Assembly: GCA_013400975.1 (NCBI GenBank)
Contig: WBMZ01004774.1
Span: 331,001-395,000, forward strand
Reading direction: 5' to 3'
DNA from: Atrichornis clamosus
Taxonomy: Eukaryota > Chordata > Aves > Passeriformes > Menuridae
DNA: 64,000 nt
The position numbers and the translations under genes are program-made. A model generated the notes under the pieces. That model was not told the origin of the DNA. It did not search any database and saw nothing but the letters and a program-made list of their open reading frames with translations. Positions 24,408 through 38,100 of the stretch are shown one piece after another. Numbering within the stretch: the stretch's first letter is position 1; each line of letters opens with the position of its first letter.

Positions 24408-27400
24408 TTTTCATAGTTTGCCTAAATCTTTCTAAGAACTATGATGTCCAAAACTGTATAAAAGTACAGTAAGAGATGGAAAAAAGTAATTATCAGTTCT
24501 TCATGTGCATGTTCTTCCATGTGTACACATACTCAACCACATGCACATCATGTGCTTGCCAACATATTTCAGTGAGATGTGTTTTTCAAAGATACCACAA
24601 AATTTACTCTTTTGACTTGTATTCTTCTCCATTCACTGATTCCCTGTGTAATGTTTTCTTGCTGGTCCATTTTGTGTTCATATCTATGATGTACCTTTCC
24701 TTAATGTAGCGCTTCTGATTTGTCTTTGTTGAATTGCCCAGTTGATTTCTGACCATATCTTCCATTTTCCGAAAGCATTTGGAAATGAGATGCTGTCCTC
24801 TGAGGTGCTGCTACTTGCTCCCACCATTCTATTATCTGCTGATTTTAAAAATACTTAGAGTCACTAGGATTGTTAGGAGAATACCAGATAGAAATAGAGT
24901 AAACAAATATCTCTGAGTAACATTTGTACTATAAACATATATATAAATGTGATTTGAGAGAGCTGTTGAAAATATCTATTCAGATAGAACAATTGCTCTT
25001 TGATTTCAATTATTTTTATGTCCAGCTTATACTGATTATGTCTGGAGAGTATTTTATTATATATGGCATCAACAATGCAGAACATGTTTAAAATCTCTCT
25101 AATCTCAAGTTTATATCGCATCTACTGTTACATCTCATCCATGATGCCAGTTAGCACCCGCTCAGTGAAGTAATTCAGATGAGTTTGAAGGGATCAATAA
25201 TTTTTTCTCTATCTTCTTTTATCTTCTTCTTGAAAATTGTTTGTGCAATATTGGGTTCTAAAACCTTTTCAGGTTTCACTGGTAGTCTGTAACTTGAAGG
25301 CAGGACTTAGGCCACGTGACGGGGGGGGCTCTGGAGAGGATTTGTTCTAAGTTCGCTTGTTTTTTTCTTTTCTACTTCTTTTGACTTTCTTTATTCTGAT
25401 CTGTTAGAAATAATGAGACAACATATCCTACTCTGTCTCTCCATAATTTTCAGCATGACTTTCCAGTTGGATTTTTTTTTCATTCCTTTAGTTACTTTAT
25501 TTCCTCTCCTTGTTTGTAGCAACAGCATGTGTGTCTTGTATCACTGTAGGTCCATTGATCACTGATACAGGACATGAATGAAAACTTTTTTCCTAGCGAG
25601 ACGAGCTGACAGGATATGTAGAAGAAATTTTCTTTACTTTTGCATGTTTTGTAACTTCAGAAAGGCATAGTTAGGCTCATAGCAGTAAGATTACAAGGGT
25701 TACCATCAGAATATTAAGTGTTCATTTACCACATCTTATATACTAGGTGGAATGGGAATAAACAGGTCAGCTCTGAAGGGAAATGAGATCCAAAATTTTG
25801 CTTTTGTGAAATGTAAAACTAGAAGGGATTACATACTAAAATCATCATTCTAGCCTTTTAAACTGCAGGCCATTAAAATGGTTCAGGTAAAAGATTGAGG
25901 TGGCACAAGGGAGACTTTGTCCTGGATTGTTACGTCAAAGTATCTTAAGGAAATCCATTTGTCCTGACTTTGGTATTGGATATGATGGCCTATGGGTGGC
26001 CTTTACTTGGTGTTCAATAAATTTGTGCATAACCACTTAAATTACTCTCCTTGTATATTGCAAGATGGAGAATTTTACCCTAAAATAAAACTACAAAATG
26101 AGGAGCAGTGAAAACAGGGTGGATTTTTTTTCAAGTCTGTCATATAAACTGAGCCCTCTTGCCCAGCAACAGAGAATGAGAACAGAAGCCAGGATGTTTA
26201 TGCCAATTGATACTGTCTCTTTAAAATTCAATGCTTTATCTTCTACCTTTCAGTTTGCTTTATAGGTCACTTAATTTTTGTTACTTTCCTTTATTATGAG
26301 CTAAGAACAAAATATTGCTGAATATGCTGAAATAGATGTATATTTTTTAAGGTTGGCATTTAAGCAGACAAAGAATCATGCTTAGTGCTGCTGTGATAAT
26401 AAATAGTACTATAATTGATTGTTGATAGAAACCCTTAAAATACATTTTTATGGTTGAAATGTACTTTGGGTAAACAGTGTTCAGTTTGCCTATTAAAATA
26501 ATTCACTATATACCATGGTTTCTTTGAGTATTAAGGAAGTAGGACTTTTCCAGCAACAGTAATTGGTTGACACTGCTTGACCTTAATGCAAAGCTACAGT
26601 ATTTAATGAACAAACGGAGGGAATAAAGTTTTGATAAATAAGGCAATTTTCATGAAACCTTTAGAAATACGCTTGAAGTCTTTTAGTGTTAGATTGACGG
26701 TTTCTCCTTTTGTGAAAAGAATAAGTGAATAATTTAAGGCTATATTTCATGTTTTCAGATCTTCATTCTGTCATATAAATAATAGACTGTGAAATGCAGC
26801 AGCTCCTGCATTCACAGATTTAATAGACCTATACAAGTGAGTATCTTACTTGGCTTCTGGCATCTTAAAATGCTCTTTTGTGTATATGTATACCTGAGAA
26901 GCAGTGCAGAAGTGGGACTCTTCAGTTACCAAATTCCATACTTTAAATATGCCACATATTCTGGTTTTAAAGGAATTGTTCTTCATAAAATACTTTAATT
27001 ACATCTTGATGTCAGTGTTAGTATTTTGGACTTTTAATTCTGATACAGCATTATGATGGATAGATGTCAAAAAAGCAGCACGTGGCTATTTGAAATTAAA
27101 ATCTAATTCAAAATTTAGTTACTTAAAGAGAGACTCTGTGAAAAGCATTCAGGTTAGGATCCCTCAGCATAGATCCTTGAAACACCATTGAATCTTGATG
27201 AGAAAATAATCAAATGTATTTACTAAAATAGTGAAATAGCAAAGTAATTTGTGTCATTTGCTACATGTATTCTTAGTTACATAATTTTTTTTAAAAATGA
27301 AAACAGTACTGGGGGAGGAAGAACAGAGAATAGTAAAATTAAGCTAGTTTTTTTTCTTTGTGCCCATTCCCTTTTCCTTCTCCTGCCCTTTAGTTTAATG

Positions 27401-27835
27401 TGTGTTGCAACAATAGTGAAGCAAGACTTACAGAGGACAAGTGGCAAAGCATTGGGATGTTTTCATGTTCTCAGTCTTGCAAGCACAACATAGTTGTGTG
27501 ACTCGTGGACCATGGGAAACGTAAATACTTCCTGGGAAAGTATGTACTCTTGTACCTGTTTTGTTACCTTTGTGATAAGTACATATCATAATATTGGCTT
27601 TTCGCAAATATTAAAGTGGATGCTATGTGTATAATTTTAATTTTTACAAAGGTAGCCGTGATGTGAAAATACAGTTGTGTAGTGATGACTAATGCCTTTC
27701 TTTCTGTCACTTAGACATAGTAGTGAAATAGCTGATACAGTTATTTTAGAATCTTGAACCACCTGCTTGAGTGGATAACACACAACGAACGGTGCGATGG
27801 GGGACCCTGCCACTGACATTTCAACTATCAACACC
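24408..27835. other. Unique AT-rich DNA, no gene seen
   Basis: No coding signature or known repeat. A CACGTG palindrome at 25313-25318 is followed by a G8 run at 25321-25328. The last 65 bases, about 27770-27835, hold several CpGs and may belong to the LTR that follows. Confidence 0.5.
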
Positions 27836-28186
27836 TGTCGTCTGCAGAAACTACAGTCTGGGGGTGATAACAGGACTAATTAAAACCACAACCAAGAGGA
27901 CTGCGCGTACTCTAAAAAGGCGGATCTGAGGAGGAGCTAGGCTAAATAGTTCCTGGAACACGTAAACTAGTTTGGGGAATATTTGAATATGCATAATTGT
28001 TTATGAATCTGCATTAGTCTGATGAAATAGGACTGGTATGTAAGGAGAGTCTCCATCAATGGCAGGTGTGCTTTTTGGCTTAAATGCCAAGCACCCAGCA
28101 CTGTTAGTTTTGCTTTATTGTCTTTGTCCCCTATTGTCTTTTATTAAATTTTTAAATCCTAACAGGAGAGTGAACCTCATTTTTCA
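27836..28186 (+). mobile_element. Probable solo LTR of an endogenous retrovirus
   Basis: The element begins TGTCG and ends TTTTTCA, flanked on both sides by CACC (27832-27835 and 28187-28190), a possible 4-bp target-site duplication. Inside are LTR features in order: a CpG-bearing 5' part, a degenerate TATA-like TATGTAA at 28037, and an ATTAAA poly(A) signal at 28143 about 40 bases before the end. There are no gag, pol or env traces and no primer-binding site after the right edge, so it is best read as a recombined solo LTR. The plus orientation follows from the signals. A 4-bp duplication is weak evidence, and the left edge could lie upstream. Confidence 0.55.
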
Positions 28187-31100
28187 CACCCTGAAAATGT
28201 AGCTTCCCGAAACACTTCCATGTATAGCTTTAAGGCAACTTAACTGCATTTTCTCCCTGATACCTACTTCTTTAAACATTGGAGTAATTCTAGTTGTTAG
28301 GAACATTCTACCAGCATATGATACTGAACATCTGCTTTCCTCCATCCTAAGTGGGGATGGAGGCATTTGCACAAGTGAGGAAATACCTTTATTCATATCT
28401 TGAAGACTATTTTCTGTAAATGAGATTCAAGAAATCTCAAAAGTGGTCTGATTTGCTGTGGTATTGATTTATGCAGTCCTCATGGTAGGCTCCAGAAATG
28501 TCTAGTAGGGATCCTTCAAGGTGAGCTGTCTACATGAGTATGCCATCACTTTTGCTAAAATACAGGCAGATTCTTTCCTGTTCCTGCTTATTAATTCTTT
28601 AGCTCATGTAGTGAAGTTACTTTTTCTTACTTTTCAAGAAAAATAATCTTTATCTATTTTGTCATACTAATACAACTCAGCATAGTATTGTGTTCTGTTT
28701 CATAAGTTACTCTGGTAACTTAATATCTTCATTTTTTTCCATTTTCTTCATAATCACAGTAAGTCTGTCTTTTGATTTCGGCTAGTTCAAATGCTCAGAG
28801 GTCATGCTTTTCCCACTCTCTATACTCTATCCAACTCATTTGTAACTAAAAAAAATCAGTGCAGGCATAGAGACCATTCTGTAGTCTAAGTTGTTGAAAA
28901 CAACTGTTACAACTATATGAATCACACAAAAATCATTATGCTGAACTGGTGTGAAATGCATTGTCATCACCTCTGCTTTCAGAACTTGCATTGAGTAATA
29001 TTTTCTATTTATTTTGCTACATAAATGTTATTTAAGCCATTGGCTGGGGATATTTCTGTTGTTTCAGTAATTTACAGAATTAGTATGTTAAATATATTGA
29101 TTTTCTTAAGCAAGCCAGTCACTGATTGGGTCCAGCTATGACTGAATTGGCTTGTGTTACTTGAGCAATACATTTGTTATTATTCATTATTGCTTCAGTA
29201 CAAGACTGTGGTCCCACTGTAGCAAGTACTCTGCAAATATACAAACAGAGTTTGGAGGGAAATGAGAGGGAAGGTATAAAAAGCAAAAGAAGGAAATAGG
29301 AAAGCAGAACATCAAGGCAACTTTACTAGTGGCTAAATGGATACATCTGCTAAAGCTGATGGTTTCTTTTAAATTCTGAAATGGCTACTGTTCTTTTATT
29401 TAGTCAGTGTGGCTTTTTTTGCATAATTTGTTAACACCTATAGAAATTAGAAAGAACAGTAGTTATGACAAATGGACTATGTAATTTGAAAATTGTATTT
29501 TGTCACATGTTTTAGTCACAAAACCTAGTTGAAATCAATTGTCCAAACATTCACTTAACATATTAATAAGTAATACAGGAATACTCTAAGCCCTCTTGAA
29601 TTAGATATATTACATCTTGTTACAAAATTTAATGCCAGGCTTAATAACTCAAAGTATGCTCTAGAATAAAAATACATTTATGTGCTAGTATGTTGTAATT
29701 GGGATGCTAATCCAAATTACAAAAAAACCCCTAAACCCACTATTTAGTTGGAACTGTGTAATATACTCATGACTAGACAATTACATTTAATTTAATTTCT
29801 TTTAAAAAAGTCCTGAAATTTATTTTTTCCAAGTATGTTTTTCTAAATGTAAATATTTATAAATATTACAACACTGTTGTATTACAGTGTCAGATTGCAC
29901 TGTAATCTGACAACAGTGGTCAGATTTCAGAAGCAATTTGAGTATTTACCTGCAAAATCAGTGTCATTTAGGACTTTTTAGAAAAAATTTGTCTAGGTGG
30001 TTGTGTTCTTACATTTTCTGGTGAAAACACTGTAGAAAAAGTAAAGTACCAGCTTTTGAAGAAGGGAAGACAGTGTTTCCAATTCAATACTCTTAGCTTT
30101 GCATATTTCTAATAGGAAAAATTATTTTAAAATATCAGTTTATCCTGTTCTTTGGTGAATAGAGTTTAATTATCTCACAGGAGTTGAAAAATTCTGCATA
30201 AACATGTTTTGAACAGGGGTTGTTTTAAAAATTTTTTTATTTACAGGTGGATTTTTGAACAGTTAAAGTTGATATAAGATAGATGGCTGATCAGTTGCTG
30301 ATATTTCATGTGTAACATTTTTCTTAGAACAATAACCTTCAACATTTTTGGTGTGTTTATAACCAGCTGTAGTGTGCTGTTGAACCCTATAAAAATTTTT
30401 GTGGTGTTATTAATAACAGACAAATAACTTTCTAGAAAGTAGATCAAATTACTGAAATTTGTAAGATACATGTTTTTAAGAAGTTTTTTCACAGGAGAAG
30501 AAATTAAATAGTGCTAAGAAACAGCCAAAAATCACATGTTGATAAAAATTCGGAAATTGAATACTGAATAATGAGTTGTCTCTCTGCCATTATTGTCATC
30601 TTAGAAATAAATTGAACCATGTGTACTTATTTTACATGTTTTTTCTTTCTCACCTGATACATGATTGTGTGAAATACTTACTTGACTTGGAAAAAAAAAG
30701 CTAGTTTCAGTCACTTGTGGTTTTGTTGCCTTGAAATATCCAGAAGAAATCCAGTGCCTTAAGTTACTTGGATCCTGTTAGATGAAACATAAAATATTTT
30801 TAGCATTTTTTCATTAAGTATCTTTATTCTCCATCTGAAGGTCAATTCCACAAGTCTGTTACTGGGACTGCCATTCCAGCTTTCTCCCTGCTCCTGGTGG
30901 CTGGGCCATATCCCAGCACTACTTAACTGTTGAATGTGAGGAGAACATCCTTCTAAAGACAGCTGTCTCCTGTGTGTTTGAGCACCTGCCACTATGTGAG
31001 TTAATTTTTTTGTATTTTTTTAAAAAAGCAAACTGAGTTTGCCTCATTTTCATTAATGTCATGGTTACACATTTAACATTTATAAAAATGTTTGTGATGT

Positions 31101-34100
31101 GTCTCCTGGAGTTGTCCAAAAACTATTTTCTATACCATTTCTGTTTAAAAAAAAAAAAATCTTGCTTTACAAACGTAGGTTCTTTTCTCCCCAGTTTACT
31201 GTGTTAAATTTTAAAAGACAAGTGCAAATAGTGACTGTAGTATTTGGCGTTAAAACTGACAGATAACTGTATTGGAGTCTGCTTCCCACAGAACTGGTGA
31301 AACATAGGCAGTGGCAGTGGGAGCTTTTCTTTGCTTTCTCCCATAATATGCCCTGAGTCCCGACCTGAAGGGGCAATTCACTCTCTAATTTAAATCTCTC
31401 CTTAACATTAGCAACATGGCAGTGTTTAGTAATGATACAGTGTTTACTGTTAAAGACTTGCCAATTTGGCCTTAAATAGCTAGACTATATTACCTCAATT
31501 TGCCATATTCCCTCTGTTTAGTTTGGAATTACCTTGCAAATGTTGAGGTGATAGTATTGGATTGTATAAAGGGATTATAAATTGGAAATCCTAGCAATGT
31601 AGATTTAAAGTACTAGTACTGGTCTACAGAAACACACTAGTTCAAGTAGTTAGAGGTCAGTAAACTCATTTTAATAGGTACAGGGGTTTTTTTGCTTTTA
31701 CTGACTTCCATCAGAGACTTTAATTAGTTATTTTTCCTTCCTATTCTCTGGATAATTTAAAATTCCTATCTGAAGTGATTTTTTAAGACCTATATGAGCT
31801 TGTATGTGTAGTTTCTGTAGCTTTTAAGTGTAGTTAGTTTTTTTCCAGTGTTGCAATAAAGTACAGAACACTATGCAGTACATTAAAGAAATAGAGCCTA
31901 TGCATCAGAACAATTTTCATGCTTCACTCAATTCTTAATGTAAATTAGTAGGAACATTGGTTATCCATTTGAGAAATTGAGTTGGTATAAAAATAAAAAT
32001 GCACTTATGGTATGTGGTGCTTTGTGTATCATCTTGGGAGTGTTTTGCTGTTTATCTGTCACTTGCATTAGAAAAAGCAGTCACTGGCTGCAGGTGACAT
32101 TAAAAATTAAAGGTTAACCTCAATTTCTTTACTGACCAGACGGGGGGCAGAAAGTTCTTCTGGATGTGTGCCTGAATTTTGGAACTGTCAAAAAGAGTTG
32201 AGAAGTAAAGACTTGTGCTTTTGGTGGCTTAGTCTTTTTGTATGTGCATGTGTGATTATATTATTTCACCATTTTCAAGTGTTTAGACTGCTTCTTATAG
32301 GTTATATCAAGATCATTTTTCATTGCACCCAACTTTGTGAAATTAAAAAATGACACGATAACACTATAGTAAGTAACTATAATGAGCTCATTTTACTGAT
32401 CTACATAATTTTAGGAATGTCTATTTATTTTGTTGCTTAGAAAAACTAATTAAAATAGCTTTCTTTCCTATTACTAGAGAATACGTGTCTTTCAAAAACT
32501 AGTTAAAATTGTTCTTGAAAATTGCCTTAGCAGCTTTTGAGTGTTCTGATTAGCTCAACATAGACTTAATATAAGACAAGCTTTATATACTCATGTACAA
32601 GCCTGGGAGACCTTTCTTTAAGTGTTTGACAAACTCAGCTTCTCCTTCACAGTGACTTTAAGGTGAGCCAAATTCCGTAGCACGATACTTCCCTCATCTA
32701 TCACTTCAAATGTTGGAGGCAGCATTCGGGCTAGTGAAGACTAGCTTTAGGCAGCACAGGTTTCCATGTAACTTGCCTGATATCCTTCCTTTGCAAAGGA
32801 GGTATTATCCTTGTTCAGTGGTAGACCAGACTACAGGCAAGTCTTGATACTTGAAGTGCAAACTTGCAGTTGTGGCTGCTGCTCTTACCTCCCACTTCAT
32901 CTCTCGATTTCCTTAGCCATGCAGTAAAGGTAGCATGCATATAGTCAGTAGATCTGGTGCATCTAGTTGGCTAATGAGGGGAAATGAGAAGGAAAGAAAG
33001 AAAAATGAAATTGTCTCCTCTGTCTTCATGATAAAAATAGGCTGCCAAAATGCATCTTTTTTCCTCCCCCATCCTCCATTCACCAAATGATGAATCTCTT
33101 CTGTCCGTGGCCATTTTCCCTCTTACAGCTCTTCTTAGGAAAATAAGAAAATAGAAATTTCATTAAAGAAAGCAATGCATACTGCTAATTTAGAAAAGAA
33201 CATTGCAATTGATGTTTTTGAGGAACTCTAGTATTTCAGACGTGTATAATGTTATTAAAATTATATGTCTACGTGCTTGCTTCATAGTAAGCTTGACACA
33301 GTTGTTTCATGATTGGTATACTGTAGATTTTTCAGACTACAAATTAAATCATGTTAAGAATTCTTTGGTGGGAAAGTGATAATGCTCATTTAGTGTGCTT
33401 TACTTATTACTCCTAATTTGTTAAACCTATATTTAAGACAGATAATTTATCTGAAGACAAAATATTTTTCAATGCTAGTTACTTACTTTTCTGTAGTTCC
33501 CTCTCCTTGAAATTTTTCCACTGTTCTCTGAGGTTGGTTTCACTTAATACTTTCTGCTTTCTTGTGTTTTGAATATTTTTATGTTGACATAATACTGAAA
33601 CTGGTCAAACAAGTTTCACTATTGAAGTGATATATAGAGAAACTGAAGTACTCTATACCTTTAAACATAGTTCCTTTGACTTAGGGAGTAATTAAATCCC
33701 ATACAATAGTTGATAATTGTATTACCAGGCTTGCAGCCTGGTTCTAAAGTCTTCATTTTATAAATTTGGCTATGAAACATCAAGAAAGATGAATGTTGGG
33801 ATTTTTTCAGATGAAATATCTCAGGTAATTAAATACTGCAGAAAGTGTTCATAATTTGAAATACAGCACTTTCTATGAAGAAATCTTTTAGTGATTTTAT
33901 GTATTGTCTTACAGGCTCTAGAACAGGTAGTGTGTTATAATTTGTTGGTTACTTCTTTAAGTAAACTTCTGTATCAGTCTAAAAAGCACTGGTGATTTGC
34001 AACTATATTACAGATGGCATCCTTTCTTCAATACTACAATAATCTGTGTTTTGTGGAGCAAGGAAATTACCCATTTGTTACACTGTTATGCAGCTTATAG

Positions 34101-34834
34101 AGGTCATCACACGTTTGTATGAGCAGAACATTTAAGCATTTAAAAAACCCAACACCAGCACTCATTGCAGCGTTTCTGATGTTGCTTTTCCCACAGCGTT
34201 GGTGGTCCATGCACTTGTGTTTAATTTATGGCTGAGATAGTCTATGGAGAGAGATATCCTTAAGATAAGGACTTTTTTCTCTGAGGTAGCAAAACTTTCA
34301 GGACATGCAGCTTCAAAGGGTGGAAGAACAGGTCCAGGATCAAGAGTTATTTTGCTTTTCACTAAAATCAAGTTATATCAGTTCCCCATGAGGGTACATA
34401 ATATCAATTTAGGACCAGTAGTTACCATAGCATTATTTTCAGAAGCTGTCAGATTCTCCTGGTGAAGATTAGCAGTACTGTGTGTTATTAGCCCAGTCTC
34501 TTCAGAAATCTTTTTTTCGTCTTTGTACCATGTTAATCTACTTTATGCAGCTGACAAAATTGGTACTGCTTCACGTCCTTGTTAGTTCAAGTTGCCTCTG
34601 GCAGTGGTCTTTGTGCACTGCGTCTCCCTTGCTCCTGCCCCTGGCAGGTAGCCCCTTTTCCCTCCTGAGCCTCCTTTTGAGTGGCGTGGCTCTGAAGCCT
34701 GAGCTGGCCATGGACAGAGCCCAGCCAGGTCTGGCAGAGCTTTTCCATTGTACTTGGTGCCTGCTTTATAGTTCATTTTAATTTTAACCACAAAACCAGC
34801 CTTGCTAGTTGAAAATCCCGGTACTAAGGAAGAG
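28187..34834. other. Unique AT-rich DNA, no gene seen
   Basis: No gene or repeat family recognised. A compound inverted repeat lies at 29872-29918. A more GC-rich but CpG-poor block at about 34590-34760 contains open frames on both strands without family features. Confidence 0.5.
29872..29918. repeat. Compound inverted repeat (imperfect hairpin)
   Basis: CACTGTTGT (29872-29880) pairs with ACAACAGTG (29910-29918). Directly inside, ATTACAGTG (29881-29889) pairs with CACTGTAAT (29898-29906). An 8-base loop and a 3-base bulge on the right arm complete an 18-bp stem. An alternative inner pairing, CAGATT with AATCTG, is also possible. Its function is unknown. Confidence 0.8.
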
Positions 34835-35176
34835 CTATCTGCTGCCTTGCAATACTTTAAAGTGGGTTTTATAACAAAGATGGAGAGAGACTTTTTACCA
34901 GGGCCTGTAGGGATTTAGGCCTCTAAAAGTAAAAGACAGTATATTTAGATGAAATCTAAAGAAGAAATTCTTTACAATGAGGGTACTGAGACACTGAAGC
35001 GAGTTGCCCAGAGAAATTGCAGATGCCCCATCCTTGGAAGTGTTCAAGGCCAGATTGGGTAGGACTTCAAGCAACCTGATCTAGTACAAGATGTTCACCT
35101 CTCTGCCCATGACAAGAGGCTGAACAAGGTGTTCTCTAGAGGTCCTGTCCAACCCAAACCAGTCTGTGATTCTACT
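34835..35176 (+). mobile_element. CR1 LINE 3' fragment, sense
   Basis: The sequence follows the CR1 3' end: decayed ORF2 codons, an AGAAATTCTTTACAATGAGGG block near 34965, CCCCATCCTTGGAAGTGTTC near 35026, and a final CCAACCCAAACCAGTCTGTG with one ATTCT unit. It is 5'-truncated and inactive. Its wording differs from the 11.6-kb sense copy, so it probably belongs to another CR1 subfamily. Confidence 0.88.
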
Positions 35177-38100
35177 TGAGGACAACAGCTTCTTGCCCTT
35201 GTTGTTACCTGTTTACTATTACGTATGTCTCTTATATAGTTTCATTATATTGTGTTTCCTCTGCATTTTGTTGACTTTCAGACTTTTTCAGAAGCATTGC
35301 AGTGGTAACAAGTTGTATTGTTTGAACCTGGTCAAAAGACTTTAATTTGTTGGTTTTGTTTTATTTTGAGTAAGAAATGACTGCTACCTTAGATGATCAT
35401 AAATGCTAATCAGAATTTGTTAAAAAGGATTTGTGAAAAAGGATTTGTTAAAATTGTTCTTAAAGGATTAAAAGTGGCAGCCTTAAGCATATCTGCATGA
35501 AGAAAACCATGGAGGGAAGAAACAGTTGGTTGCCAGCAGTGTATACTTAAAAACAAGATTATAATGATGTTTTGTTGTATTTGAAATGATCCTCCTACCA
35601 TAGATGTGACAATCAGAGACAGTTGTCTCTGATGTGTTTAGAGCTGTGATAATGTTCCAGTAAAGTTTTAAGGACAAAAAAGACATTCTAAAATATTGGC
35701 TGTAACTTCCCTTGAAGGGAAGGGATGCTATTTCATGGCTATCTTTGGCTTTGTTTTGTTTCCCTCTCCTACTTCCCAAGAAATTCTGTGGGACTTACAG
35801 GGTGCTTTATTTCTAGGACAAATTCTAAAGGAAGTTCACAGAATTTTAGTGGTTTTTGCTCTTAAGTTATATGGATTTAAAGGTCTAGACATATACTGAG
35901 TGATACTGACAGGTACCAGTATAGATGCCAGCTGTGTGCAGTTGGAATCCAGTACTAGGGACTGATCTGCAGTGCAAGCAGCAGCATTTCTCAGTTGTTG
36001 TGACTGGCCAGCATTTGTAATTTGATGGAAAGCAGATGAATAAAGCCAAATTAAAGTGACAGTGATCACCAACTGCCTACTAATTTAAGACCCTCCACAC
36101 ATTGCAGAGTGTTATTTATTCAATGAACACATATTTTAAATATAGAACGTTGTACATTTCTTTAAGGTAATAGAAGCCATGATGGCCAGAAATTACTGTG
36201 TATTATCAGTGCTCTGTTGTATTTGAATAAATTAATGTGGAACTTATATAAAACTCAGAACTTCCTGGGCAACTTCCTATGGTTTTGTTCAAGGTTTCAC
36301 TGTGTGATGTAAATTACATGACTTCATGTTAAACCCTTTCTTTGTGAACATAATGTTTCTACAGTTTTGTACTTTTTAAAGAACTAAAATCTTGCCACCA
36401 ACTTTTGCAGTAGTTTTCTCAATATTAGGTATTTGATCCTGTAAGATCTTTTCTCATAAGCATTAATTGAATAAGAATTGATTCTGGTACAAATGGTTCA
36501 ACTAGATTTAAAAGAAATGGTTGAATGTTGTTTTATCCTTGTTGTTCAGGAGCATGCATGCCTTAAGGGTGTAGAAAAGCACAATCAGAAGGTTGCCTGT
36601 ATCTTGACACTTGCCATATCTATCATCTTCTGCAAGGCAGTTGTAGATCAGTTGCAAGAATTTCTCCATATTATAAATGTTCTAAATTTGTCTTGGCATA
36701 TTAATCTAGTTTATTTTAAAATCCAGAAGTTTCCTTTTAGTGAGTTCCAAGCTGGATCTGAGAAGAAAAATTGTCATTCTCTGTCATGTGGCAAGGGGGA
36801 ATAAGGGACAGAAAACGAAGAAAATGCTCTTCTTTTTAGGTGAATGTATTCTTCCCATAAAGTGTACCAACAAAAAGTAGATCAAGACACTCTTGCTTGA
36901 AGACACTCATACCATCTGACAGGAAAGTGATTTTAATTAATTTAAAATCCAGAAGCAACAGTATTTCTTCCTGAGTAAATGTTCCAGAGACCTTAATTAC
37001 ACATTGTTCTTGAAAGCACAGATTGCACTTAGTTCCTTCTTGGTCATTTAGAGGGAGACTTTGGAAAGTATTTAACTTAAAGGAAATACAGGAGTACTTT
37101 ACTGAATTGTCAGACTGTTACTGAGTTTTCTCAGTATGAATATACATACTTGAAAAGAATAGGGATTTAGTGGAGTGGTTTGGGGTTGGGTATTTTTGGT
37201 TTGGTTTGGTTTTTTTATTACAGAAAAGTCATACAATACCTTCAGTTTGATTTTGGCTTCAAAACTTTTTAAAAGGCATTTACTATGTAAAAAATAAGTT
37301 TTGACAAAAGCAAAGGAAATGGCTACGTGTTTAAATTGCGGATCAGTATTTAGCTATGTCTATTCATGATTTAGTGCTTCAGTTGAGAATATTTTATAGT
37401 GTGAAACTTTGCTTTAGGTGAATAGCGACCAGCTAGATAAATAGTGAGTGGCTAATTGTATATCTAGATTCATTTCACTTATTAAATACACTTCTGTGAA
37501 TGAAATGTAAGTGTTGAATGAAATTGTGGTTACTTTTGTGCAGGAAAACTATAGTTATGAAAGCTGCATGGTTTTGTAGCATTTTGGGGGGAAACAATCA
37601 TGGTTTTGTTTTACTTGAATGTTTAGTTTTTAGCAAAGATATGTAATAGACAAGCATAGGTATTAAAATGTTCCCATAAAAAATCTTTTTGTCATTCCAA
37701 AAGATACTGTATTAAACATATGAAAAGGATGGACTATTTCATATAGAAAAGAAAGTTCTGATATCAGTAAATTTCCTCATTCATGGCGTTTTTACTCTAC
37801 ACAGGGATCTGCCTTATGCTCCTAGATTCGTTGGAAAGAAAATTTGGCTAATACAGTTTTCTTAACTTTTCTGATGTAATTCCTTTCTTCCATATATCAT
37901 TAGTAGGCAGTGCAGGAACGTGAAAAACCTGAAGATTTCATATGCAAGCTTCTTTGAAGAATTGTAGTAAAAGCTGAATATAAGACTTTGTCAGTATTAA
38001 AATAGTTTCCAGCATCTTGTTTATTGTGTTGTATTTTAAGTGTTGTAATTAGTGTTGAGGTTAGTTTAGGGTTTCAGTATTTTCTCTGCAGCAAGTATTA

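Noticed and set aside
34590..34760. GC-rich block as a second CpG island
   Set aside because: GC content is raised but there are only a few CpGs.
36478..36804. 108-codon plus-strand open frame
   Set aside because: No recognisable family and no convincing splice sites or promoter; the length is within chance for a window this size.
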